Assembly: GCA_027618625.1 (NCBI GenBank)
Contig: JAQCER010000249.1
Span: forward strand, 1 to 6,009
Origin: Verrucomicrobiota bacterium
GTDB lineage: Bacteria; Verrucomicrobiota; Verrucomicrobiia; Verrucomicrobiales; DEV007
Direction: 5' to 3'
DNA length: 6,009 bases
How positions within the stretch are numbered: position 1 is the stretch's first letter; the number at the start of each line of letters is the position of its first letter. A model generated the notes under the pieces. The model was given only the letters and a program-made list of their open reading frames with translations, was not told the origin of the DNA and did no database searches. Positions 1 through 6,009 of the stretch are shown here, piece after piece. A program made the position numbers and the translations under genes.

Positions 1-1
1 T

Positions 2-1756
2 GCCGAGTGGCAGTTCTTCGGAAAAGGGCCGGAAGATCGCGGCGAATTCTGGCGCACGCCGTTTGCCCTCCCCGAAGGGCACGACAGCGCGAAGGGGCCA
101 AATCGCGTCGAAAGTCCCGCTGCCGAGCCCGGCCAGGCTGGGCAAGGTAATTTCGTGACAATCGGCAACCCCGGCAACGAAGCGGATCGCGAACTTCACG
201 GTCAAGGCCGTTTCGGCGCGGTCGGCCACAGCTTTCAGATCGCCGTGAATCAGGTCTCGAATCGGGACTACCAGCAGTTTCTTCAGGCCATAGCGTCTAA
301 GGGCGATCCCCATGGCCTGTATGATCCCGCCATGGCGGATGCGATCATTCTGGAGCAGAAGGGCGGAATACTGGTTTATCGAGTCAATGAGGCGAATGCT
401 TCGTCACCCGTAACGCAGGTTTCCTGGCACGATGCCGTGCGCTACTGCAACTGGCAGCATAATGGCCGGCCGACGGGCACATCATCTCCTGCCACGACTG
501 AAGACGGCGCCTACTCCATCGATGGCAGGAATGTTGCTACCAGGCACAATCGGGCGCGCTGCTTTCTCCCGAGCGAAGACGAATGGTATAAGGCCGCCTA
601 CTTCCTGCCGGACGGCACTTATCGCCATTTTGCGCCGAATGAAACGAATCGTCCGATTCTCGACAAACCTGCACCCGACTTACCTAGCCCCTGGGGCATG
701 ACGGGATTCGCCGACAAAACCTGGGAATGGACGGAATCGCCGGTAGGGCAACTGCACCGCGCCGTCCGCTCCGGCGCATGGTTCCTCGGCAACAACAAGC
801 AATCAGCAGGACATTTCTACTGCAATCCCGGGATGCACTACTTCAGCGTCGGCTTCCGCGTTGCGCGACCAGCGGAAACTCTAATGGAGACCGTCAAACT
901 TGGCGTAACGGATCCCCTCGCGATTGCCACGGCATCCCCACCACAAGGCCTGGTGGCAGACCCGCAGCTCGGACTGATCAGGCACGAAGCCCTGACTGGC
1001 CAGGTCGTCCACATGGCCCGAGAGGGCGTCTGCGGTCTTTTCGAAACGCGCGCCGTTCGCACTCCAAAGGGCGACCTTCTGTTAATGTTTCCCGAAGGCA
1101 ATCACTACGCTGCGGGTGAGGGCAAGGTGAACGACCTGCTGGCCTATCGATCACACGACAACGGCGAGAACTGGATCGGCCCTGACATTGCGTTCAAGAT
1201 CGACTACAGCCAGCACGGCTTCATCCCGCTCATTCCCCGTGGTACCGAGCGCATCTATGCCTTCGGCACGCAGCCGATTCCAAGCGAATACAGCCGAGAG
1301 GAGGGCAAGTTCGAGAACGCACCAATCGGTTACCGTTGGTCGGACGACGATGGCCACACCTGGAGCGAGGCTACCTTGATCAAGCCGGCCAACGATCCGG
1401 GATTTCTCGGGATGTCGGTAACCCACATGTGCGAGACTGGAAGTGGCGCGTGGATTCTCGGATCGCACGCAGCCCATTGGTCGAAGCAACCGCTCGAAAC
1501 CCAGCAGTATCTCCTGCGCAGCGAAGATAAGGGGGAAACGTGGACGCTGATACCTGACAAGCGCCCAAACGGCTGGCAGGCTCCGGAGATGAAACGCATG
1601 GACGAAGGCCGACCGAACCAGGTCTCCTATCTCGACGCTGCAATCGACAATGGTACGATCCATCTCTTCTGCCCGCACCTGTGGAAGCGCGTACTGCATC
1701 TAACCATCCGCGAGGATGCCCTGGCAAGCCTGCCGACGAAGCCAGAGCTGAGGTAA
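2..1756 (+). CDS. FGE-sulfatase-like domain fused to a BNR/sialidase-like domain (5' end outside window)
   Basis: The frame is open from base 2 with no stop until 1754-1756, so the gene starts upstream; the GTG at 155 is probably internal because similarity to FGE domains begins right at it. Numbering visible residues from base 2: residues 1-51 are a Pro/Ala/Gly/Glu-rich linker or the end of another domain. Residues about 52-289 read as an FGE-sulfatase domain (SUMF1/EgtB/PvdO type): an IGNPGNEAD opening, PVTQVSWHDAVRYCNW, TEDGAYS, PSEDEWYKAAY, TWEWTES, RSGAW and the closing GFRVAR. Residues about 300-584 carry three Asp boxes, SHDNGENW (384), SDDDGHTW (447) and SEDKGETW (507), then MDEGRP (533), as in BNR/sialidase propellers. 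The two cysteines that catalyse formylglycine formation are absent (Leu262 and Gln267 at the aligned places), so the FGE part is probably a binding or structural module. The BNR part is about 285 residues, short for a complete sialidase. An exported glycan-binding or glycan-cleaving role is inference; sialic acid specificity is not shown. Confidence 0.5.
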   Translation, partial: AEWQFFGKGPEDRGEFWRTPFALPEGHDSAKGPNRVESPAAEPGQAGQGNFVTIGNPGNEADRELHGQGRFGAVGHSFQIAVNQVSNRDYQQFLQAIASKGDPHGLYDPAMADAIILEQKGGILVYRVNEANASSPVTQVSWHDAVRYCNWQHNGRPTGTSSPATTEDGAYSIDGRNVATRHNRARCFLPSEDEWYKAAYFLPDGTYRHFAPNETNRPILDKPAPDLPSPWGMTGFADKTWEWTESPVGQLHRAVRSGAWFLGNNKQSAGHFYCNPGMHYFSVGFRVARPAETLMETVKLGVTDPLAIATASPPQGLVADPQLGLIRHEALTGQVVHMAREGVCGLFETRAVRTPKGDLLLMFPEGNHYAAGEGKVNDLLAYRSHDNGENWIGPDIAFKIDYSQHGFIPLIPRGTERIYAFGTQPIPSEYSREEGKFENAPIGYRWSDDDGHTWSEATLIKPANDPGFLGMSVTHMCETGSGAWILGSHAAHWSKQPLETQQYLLRSEDKGETWTLIPDKRPNGWQAPEMKRMDEGRPNQVSYLDAAIDNGTIHLFCPHLWKRVLHLTIREDALASLPTKPELR

Positions 1757-1795
1757 GCCCTGAGACGAGAATCTATCTATCTTTGTCGGCTCAAG
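1757..1795. other. Short convergent intergenic gap
   Basis: Only 39 bases separate the stop of the plus-strand FGE/BNR gene from the stop (TGA on the minus strand, 1796-1798) of the protein A gene. I see no hairpin followed by a T-run in either direction, so no intrinsic terminator can be called. The gap contains three tandem copies of ATCT at 1771-1782, which is short and may be chance. Confidence 0.5.
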
Positions 1796-3598
1796 TCATT
1801 GTCGGCGCACTCGTATCGCAGCAGGCGACTTCAACGCACTTTGCGTAAATCGGGTCTGATATCCCTGCGCCCGTAGTCCCCGATGAAAGGGATTTTTAGA
1901 CTGACTGGATGGCTTGTCGATTCTGGTCCAAACCGCGAGTTCACTGTCTTTGCTGATTTCGACACCGTAAAACTCACCTGGGTCGGAATTCCATGTCAGC
2001 GTGACCTGACCCGTGGCGTTATCGTATTCGATGTCCGTAATCTCGAACGGAGCATCTCCGGCCGGCTTCAGCGTTGCCGTGACTGCATGCAATTGGTCAG
2101 CTGAGCTTAGCGGCCGTCGGCCCCGCGAGAACTCGCGCACGTAGTCGATGACGCCTTCAGCTTCTGGATCAAGGGAACGCTGAACATATCCGGTGCCCCG
2201 CCATTCTCCGGTCACCTGATCGAGCGCAGGATCAAAAAGATCCGTCGCGATTTCCGATGATTTCGTGATCGTCTGGGCCACCACGTGCACCTCGAACGAA
2301 TTCGACTTTGTCGTTAGCATCGCATGCAGGTTGGCGTATGGACGCTCCCTGACATTGTCGCCGGTAAGTGCGTGTTCCTTCCAGAAACGTTCGAGGTTTT
2401 CAGTGCTGAACGAAACACCTTCGGGAACAAGATACTGCTCGCAGATTTCGCTGGCCGTGCGGAACAACTCGCCTTGGTCGAATTTCATTTCCCACTGCTT
2501 CAATGTTTCCGCTGCATCAATATGGCAGCGCCACTTTGATGAGGTAATCTGTGTCTTGTAGATGCCCCCGGCATTGGTGGGGATTGCCAGGACTTTCTCC
2601 GACTTCAACGCCGCGTGCAGCGCGGTGCTGCGGTGAATGTAGGTAAACGGCAGGATGCGGTAGTTCAAGTTCACCTTGCCGTCAGTCGAGAACGCATCGC
2701 TGTTCTGCGATGGACCGACAACTGGCAGGCGGAACAAATCCAGCCACAAGTGATCAGGCAAACCAGTGGCCCCGTAGTGAGCGCCTGAAGGATCGGGACG
2801 GAACAGCAAGGTCTGCCATGGGATGTCGGATCGCATTCCAGTGGAGAGCGATCCCATGAGCCCCGGCAGCGCCATGCGATGGGGAATGGCGTTTGCTGCA
2901 GTGCGATTCAACGATTGATCGAGAGAATCGAAGTAGGGTGTTTCGACATCATCGAGCCCACGCGTGTCACCATCATCACCTTTATTGTTGTAGGCCCCAT
3001 CAGGCGCGGGGCCCACCCCGGAATCCCAATCGCCCGTGATCGCCGGGTCAATTGGGCCGCGTTCGAGCACGTCGTGAGAATCCTGAAACTCTTCAGAGTC
3101 CGGCGCGAATGGAAAATCGGGGAAAACTGCAGAGGCGTAGCCAGCGCCAGGGATCAACTCCCGGCCAAAGGTGGCACCCGGCAACGGACCGTCACTGTCG
3201 ACAAGGCTGTGGGCCATGCGTTCTCTGCCATAATCAGGATGCGGAATAAACGTCTCCGGTCCACTGACGCGCCGCCCATTAATCAACCGATAGTCACCGT
3301 GCCGGGGAACCAGAGATTGAATCACGTCGTGGGTCGGACTGTAGAGATTTTCGATGCCGTCCCCAATCGCTGAACCCATCCGATCCTCAAAACTATACCA
3401 TGCAGACGTTCCCTGTCCATCGGGGCCAGCCCACCATTCCGGGACAGGCAGGGTGACCCGAGGGAACGCCAGCCGATAGGATTGGATCAAATTGCCGCCA
3501 TCCGGGCCTGAGCTTGTGTAGTCAAACGCGTTGTCATTTAGGAGTATCGTTCTGAGTCGCTCCTCCAAACTCAATGCCCTCCGAATCCGCAGCGACAA
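1796..3598 (-). CDS. Verru_Chthon cassette protein A, 3' part after a frameshift
   Basis: This 600-residue frame begins at a TTG (3598), with no Shine-Dalgarno seen ahead of it, and is best read as the C-terminal half of the gene starting at 5651. Its content continues the protein A family: LAFPRVTLPVP (43-53), GDYRLI (101-106), FIPHPDY (117-123), GDWDSGVG with PDGAYNNK (189-206), PWQTLLFRP (260-268), PDHLWLDLFRLPVV (281-294), FSTDGKVNLNYRILPFTYI (303-321), HRSTALHAALKSEKV (322-336), FRTASEICEQYLVPEG (379-394), TGDNVRERPY (412-421) and LTTKSNSFEVH (428-438). Residues about 515-600 form an extra domain with the pattern VTLTWNSDPGEFYGVEIS and a final RVRR, like the beta-sandwich tails common on verrucomicrobial exported proteins. 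Protein A is named for a four-gene cassette with pseudopilin-like B, C and D proteins; its function is not established. The reading frame is intact otherwise, so the break is a single event. Family call is firm; independent translation is unlikely. Confidence 0.5.
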   Translation of the reverse strand: MSLRIRRALSLEERLRTILLNDNAFDYTSSGPDGGNLIQSYRLAFPRVTLPVPEWWAGPDGQGTSAWYSFEDRMGSAIGDGIENLYSPTHDVIQSLVPRHGDYRLINGRRVSGPETFIPHPDYGRERMAHSLVDSDGPLPGATFGRELIPGAGYASAVFPDFPFAPDSEEFQDSHDVLERGPIDPAITGDWDSGVGPAPDGAYNNKGDDGDTRGLDDVETPYFDSLDQSLNRTAANAIPHRMALPGLMGSLSTGMRSDIPWQTLLFRPDPSGAHYGATGLPDHLWLDLFRLPVVGPSQNSDAFSTDGKVNLNYRILPFTYIHRSTALHAALKSEKVLAIPTNAGGIYKTQITSSKWRCHIDAAETLKQWEMKFDQGELFRTASEICEQYLVPEGVSFSTENLERFWKEHALTGDNVRERPYANLHAMLTTKSNSFEVHVVAQTITKSSEIATDLFDPALDQVTGEWRGTGYVQRSLDPEAEGVIDYVREFSRGRRPLSSADQLHAVTATLKPAGDAPFEITDIEYDNATGQVTLTWNSDPGEFYGVEISKDSELAVWTRIDKPSSQSKNPFHRGLRAQGYQTRFTQSALKSPAAIRVRRQ

Positions 3599-5651
3599 CC
3601 ACCGGTTCGAAAGTAATCATTCGCTCGAACAGCCGGACGCCGCCATAGCCACCCCAGGCAATCCAGTCCTTCGGACGCCGCACCGATGTCTTAGTCGCCC
3701 ACGGATACTCTTTGTCGTTTACTCTGCCTCGCTTTAGCGTTTTGCCATTCAAGGTGAACGTCTGCGGAAGATCGAAATCGGCGTTGCCATCACCACTTCC
3801 GATTGAGATGCCGTTCAGCGGCTGCAGGTAGGTAAAGCCATGGGCAGGAGCAAATGCCTCAACCAGGATTCCCATCTGCACCAATTTCTTGCCTGGCAAT
3901 GGCTGATTGGTGGCAGCATCCCAAAGGTCAAACTTTGCGAGGTCTTCCAAGTCACCCAAAAAGGCGACGTTACCATCTTCATCGGGAAGCTTCGTCTCCG
4001 CCCGCACCACCAGCATGACGGCAATTTCGCTGAGACCGATCATGCGTCCCATCCCCAGTGAGGGCTGCAGCCGCTCGTTGTACCAGCGATGATCGTGATC
4101 TGCCGAACCCCCACAGAGGCAGAAAGGGTTAATCTGACCGTGTCCGGTCACACGGTCCGCGTTTTTACCATTCCCTCCGACAGTGTAATGCCAACGCCGA
4201 TTGGAACCGTCGAAAAGATTGGTTCCGCGGATGTAGCCAAGCGACTGCGCCAGAATCTGATCGCGATCATCAAAACGGCCTGCTCCATACTTCGCCCCGA
4301 AGCTGCTGCCGAAGCCGGGAACCGGTGCATCGGTCATCGCCTGAAGGTAATCATAAACAGACGCGTTCCTTCCCGCGGAACTGCCATAGAACTCATGGTG
4401 CCTGCTGTAGGCATCCTCACGCTGCACGAAATACTGGCTGTTGTCGATGGTGCTGACGGCGGCGATAGCGTGATCAAATGGAGATCGGTTGCTTACGTTT
4501 GACGGCCGCGAAGTGTCTGAGATGGGCCAAGTCGACAGGCGCGGGTAACCGTGCAGATTAGCGTCGGCAGAGCGGCTCTCGGTTGTCAGGAAAAACCGTC
4601 CCTTCGCCACCCTCTCTGCGGCTTCAGTCGGAAGGCCCGCCGCCACCTGCATCGCATCGCGGTACGGCATGATCGCCTCTGGGGCCGGAGCGATGCTGGT
4701 CGTGATTTCGATATCGATCACCTTGGTGCCGCCTTCAGAACCGCCATCGCTGATACCGCGCGCCGCCTTCCAGATCGCCTTCGTTTCATCGAGCGAGAGC
4801 AGGCCCAGCTGGCTCGCTGTACCGGGCAGGCGATAACGTCGATCAGGAAACAACACCGAACTCATCGACACTTTTGCCGGATGCCCCGGATATCGCTGGT
4901 ATTCTCCAAGAGCGGGTTGAAACCGGCCATAGGCACGGTCTTCCTCGGTGTTCACACGCGGGGTATCCCAGTACACACCTTCCGAGGCGGTGTTCACATT
5001 GATCCGCGAAGTATTGTCGTCAGTCCAGAATCCGTAGCGGCCGACGATCGGATTGTCTTCGGTGGGTGTAACACTTCCAACAAAGCGGTTGTTCCGATCA
5101 AGGTAGCCCTCGTTGCCATCCGCGAGCACGTAGAGCCACGTGACCGGCATCGGCAACCGGGCGTCATCACGCCGCCCAGGCACCACTCCCGATACTGCGG
5201 CTTCATAGGAGAACCCTTCCGCATCCGCGCGCGGATCAGCGATCGGGAAATAGAGGCCACCCCCTCCCCCGCCAGCCACCGGCGCGTTCAGGTCCACATT
5301 ACGTCCAGGCTGCACATCCCAGTCCCCTGGCACGTCACCCGACAACTCCTCGACGCTCGAAGCCACCATCTGCGGCGCAGAGTAGAGCTTGTAAAGCGAC
5401 CTTGGACGACCAGTGGAGGAAAATACCGACACAGCACCTGGCTGTGTTGCCCAAGTGGTGCCGGATTCCCTTCCGGTCGCCTCGGTGATCTGATCGCGAA
5501 CGAGGATCATCGCACGCTGCGCAAGATTTTGAGCAGTGATACCGCCCCCGATAACGCCGTCCTGACCCGATGATTGACTGATCGCAGTGATCGACGCGCA
5601 GAGTAGTAACGACCGTGCTGCCGCCCCATTGAAAAATAGTGTCTGCTTCAT
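3534..5651 (-). CDS. Verru_Chthon cassette protein A, 5' part, ends early at a frameshift
   Basis: This 705-residue frame starts at ATG 5651; an in-frame TAA lies about 18 codons upstream with no other usual start between, so this start is well supported although no clear Shine-Dalgarno is present. Residues 1-30 look like a weak signal peptide (Lys2, Arg13, hydrophobic SLLLCASITAIS). Family landmarks in order: TWATQPG (66-72), LYKLYS (86-91), the Gly6 tract (127-132), YFPIADP (134-140), LPMPVTWLYVLADG (166-179), NPIVGRYGFWTDD (200-212) followed by NVNTASEG (218-225), YQRYPGHPAKVSMSSVLFP (251-269), RFFLTTESRSADANL (352-366), RLSTWPI (371-377), VPGFGSSFGAKY (444-455) and IRGTNLFDGS (474-483). 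It stops at TGA 3536-3534 just where the family continues, and the continuation is found one base out of phase in the overlapping frame ending at 1796. Without the frame change the product would be about 1284 residues. Role is probably exported or envelope structural; the N-terminal membrane helix usual for this family is not seen. Confidence 0.5.
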   Translation of the reverse strand: MKQTLFFNGAAARSLLLCASITAISQSSGQDGVIGGGITAQNLAQRAMILVRDQITEATGRESGTTWATQPGAVSVFSSTGRPRSLYKLYSAPQMVASSVEELSGDVPGDWDVQPGRNVDLNAPVAGGGGGGLYFPIADPRADAEGFSYEAAVSGVVPGRRDDARLPMPVTWLYVLADGNEGYLDRNNRFVGSVTPTEDNPIVGRYGFWTDDNTSRINVNTASEGVYWDTPRVNTEEDRAYGRFQPALGEYQRYPGHPAKVSMSSVLFPDRRYRLPGTASQLGLLSLDETKAIWKAARGISDGGSEGGTKVIDIEITTSIAPAPEAIMPYRDAMQVAAGLPTEAAERVAKGRFFLTTESRSADANLHGYPRLSTWPISDTSRPSNVSNRSPFDHAIAAVSTIDNSQYFVQREDAYSRHHEFYGSSAGRNASVYDYLQAMTDAPVPGFGSSFGAKYGAGRFDDRDQILAQSLGYIRGTNLFDGSNRRWHYTVGGNGKNADRVTGHGQINPFCLCGGSADHDHRWYNERLQPSLGMGRMIGLSEIAVMLVVRAETKLPDEDGNVAFLGDLEDLAKFDLWDAATNQPLPGKKLVQMGILVEAFAPAHGFTYLQPLNGISIGSGDGNADFDLPQTFTLNGKTLKRGRVNDKEYPWATKTSVRRPKDWIAWGGYGGVRLFERMITFEPVVVAADSEGIEFGGATQNDTPK
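3537..3616 (-). other. Frameshift interval inside the protein A gene
   Basis: Both minus-strand frames are open together only between 3616 and 3537, because the downstream frame has a TGA at 3619-3617 and the upstream frame has a TGA at 3536-3534. The change of frame must lie here. The span 5651..1796 is 3856 bases, one more than a multiple of three, so one extra base (or two missing) relative to an intact gene explains it. Similarity favours a point near 3540-3570, joining the IEFGGAT end of the first part to the TILLNDNAFDY start of the second. There is no long homopolymer. A GGAGGAG lies at 3566-3560 and the stop context is TGAC. Mutation, assembly error and programmed shifting cannot be separated from this sequence alone. 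Confidence 0.5.
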
Positions 5652-5701
5652 ATGTATCAGGAAACGGTTGCGAAAGCATTCCCATATGGAAAAAGCGCGG
5701 A

Positions 5702-5707
5702 ATTATG
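5702..5707 (-). promoter_or_regulatory. Weak -10-like element ahead of the protein A gene
   Basis: On the minus strand CATAAT (5707-5702) matches five of six bases of the TATAAT consensus and lies about 50 bases before ATG 5651, a normal leader distance. No good -35 hexamer is found 16-18 bases upstream, where GTAAGA matches TTGACA poorly and lies in one arm of the inverted repeat. A transcription start here is tentative; an activator-dependent or alternative sigma promoter is equally possible. Confidence 0.5.
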
Positions 5708-5719
5708 CAAATTCAGGTA

Positions 5720-5744
5720 ATCTCTTACACCCAACCTAAGAGAT
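5720..5744. repeat. Perfect 8-base inverted repeat with 9-base spacer, possible operator
   Basis: ATCTCTTA (5720-5727) and TAAGAGAT (5737-5744) are exact reverse complements separated by nine bases. Just outside, one mismatched pair is followed by another matching pair. It lies about 70-95 bases upstream of the protein A start and directly upstream of the -10-like element. No T-run follows it on either strand, so it does not look like an intrinsic terminator. The position fits a dimeric regulator binding site or a leader hairpin, but no regulator is encoded in the window. Confidence 0.5.
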
Positions 5745-5819
5745 AACCCTACGGGAAGGCAAGACATCCCATCCCGACGCGCGATTCGGGAACAGAATTT
5801 AGACGTAGCCCCATGATGA

Positions 5820-5960
5820 TTGGGAGAGGGAGCCAGCTGGGTCGCCGGCGGTGCGGGGACGGGCAATGACTTTAACTTGCTGAATTACGAGGCAGTCGTG
5901 TTCCGCGGCACCGGCAGCTCGTTCGTTCTGGCCTCGCATTCTGGGCAGGTCGAAAACTGA
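5820..5960 (+). pseudogene. Remnant of a gene 3' end, hypothetical
   Basis: Beginning after a TGA at 5817-5819, a 46-codon open frame runs to TGA 5958-5960 and has strongly coding-like codon choice, with third positions mostly G or C. Readable pieces are GASWVAGGAGTGNDF, YEAVVFRGTGSSFVLASH and GQVEN. The Gly/Asn-Asp/aromatic pattern recalls repeat blades of exported beta-propeller or beta-strand proteins, but I do not recognise a family. The upstream sequence in this frame holds stops (TGA at 5814 and 5817), and no initiation codon with a Shine-Dalgarno is seen; only a TTG at 5820 is available. It is therefore more likely the tail of a decayed or rearranged gene than a complete small gene. 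Coding origin is moderately likely; function unknown. Confidence 0.5.
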
Positions 5961-5997
5961 GCGAAAATCTTCTTTGCTATAGGCAGAGGCGGTTCCT

Positions 5998-6009
5998 ATG
6001 GTGCGCCAT
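5998..6009 (+). CDS. Possible start of a new plus-strand gene, cut by the window edge
   Basis: An ATG at 5998 is preceded by AGAGG (5985-5989) with eight bases between, a good Shine-Dalgarno spacing and the best such site in this region. Only four codons (Met-Val-Arg-His) are visible, so no product can be named. Without the following sequence this could be chance. Confidence 0.5.

Larger units (their letters stand above)
5652..6009. other. 358-base region without an intact gene
   Basis: This stretch precedes the protein A gene on the minus strand. Its first 100 bases contain the presumed leader, the -10-like element and the inverted repeat. Bases 5745-5819 show nothing recognisable. The plus-strand gene remnant follows, then about 37 bases of possible leader before a start-like ATG at 5998. 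The cassette B, C and D genes that usually accompany protein A, each with a prepilin-type N-terminus, are not found here in any frame. Confidence 0.5.

Noticed and set aside
155..157. GTG at 155 as the true start of the FGE/BNR gene
   Set aside because: The frame stays open upstream to the window edge with coding-like content, and the GTG lies directly at the first conserved strand of the FGE domain.
1151..1699. 182-codon minus-strand open frame opposite the BNR domain
   Set aside because: The plus strand carries three Asp boxes in this stretch, and the minus translation shows no coherent family pattern.
1757..1795. Bidirectional terminator between the convergent genes
   Set aside because: No stable inverted repeat followed by a T-run was found in the 39-base gap.
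2879..3373. 164-codon plus-strand open frame opposite the 3' part of protein A
   Set aside because: No domain or start signals; the minus strand here encodes conserved protein A motifs such as GDWDSGVG and FIPHPDY.
3596..3598. TTG at 3598 as an independent start for a separate second gene
   Set aside because: No Shine-Dalgarno precedes it, it lies inside the upstream frame, and the protein would begin in the middle of a conserved family.
5256..5275. C/T-rich run that might be a regulatory tract or slippage site
   Set aside because: It encodes the Gly6 tract of protein A in frame, and the reading frame is intact across it.
4551..5573. 340-codon open frame on the plus strand opposite the protein A gene
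   Set aside because: The translation is rich in Arg, His and Ile with no recognisable domain, while the opposite strand carries strong family motifs throughout; it is an antisense shadow.
5657..5866. 69-codon minus-strand open frame upstream of protein A
   Set aside because: It is Pro/Arg-rich without motifs, overlaps the leader and inverted repeat, and conflicts with the coding-like plus-strand remnant.

Overview
The window most likely comes from a member of the Verrucomicrobiota. The main evidence is a large minus-strand reading region that reads, on both sides of an apparent frameshift, like the Verru_Chthon cassette protein A family, a big surface or pseudopilin-like protein family described from Verrucomicrobium and Chthoniobacter. 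The plus-strand gene also suits this phylum or the Planctomycetes, because it joins an FGE-sulfatase (SUMF1/EgtB/PvdO) domain to a sialidase-like BNR propeller. Base composition is moderately GC-rich. I assigned families by reading motifs, not by a database search.

Layout. From 2 to 1756 (+) lies the 3' part of an FGE-like plus BNR/sialidase-like gene; its true start is before the window. After a 39-base gap come convergent genes on the minus strand. From 5651 down to 1796 the strand holds one Verru_Chthon cassette protein A gene that appears as two overlapping open frames, 5651..3534 and 3598..1796. They differ by one base of phase, and the family similarity runs straight across the junction. 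The 3' half also carries an extra C-terminal beta-sandwich-like domain. From 5652 to 6009 there is mostly non-coding DNA. It holds a perfect 8-base inverted repeat with a weak -10-like element ahead of the protein A gene, a short plus-strand remnant of a gene end (5820..5960), and a possible start codon of a new plus-strand gene at 5998.

How the parts relate. The two main genes converge, so they are not an operon. Protein A is expected to be exported and may be part of a pseudopilin-like assembly. The FGE/BNR protein is probably an exported carbohydrate-binding or carbohydrate-processing protein whose FGE domain lacks the catalytic cysteines. No B, C or D cassette genes are visible next to protein A. 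There is no RNA gene, CRISPR array or recognisable insertion sequence here. The most notable points are the split of a very large gene by one base, the non-catalytic FGE domain fused to a BNR domain, and the unusual ends of this protein A.
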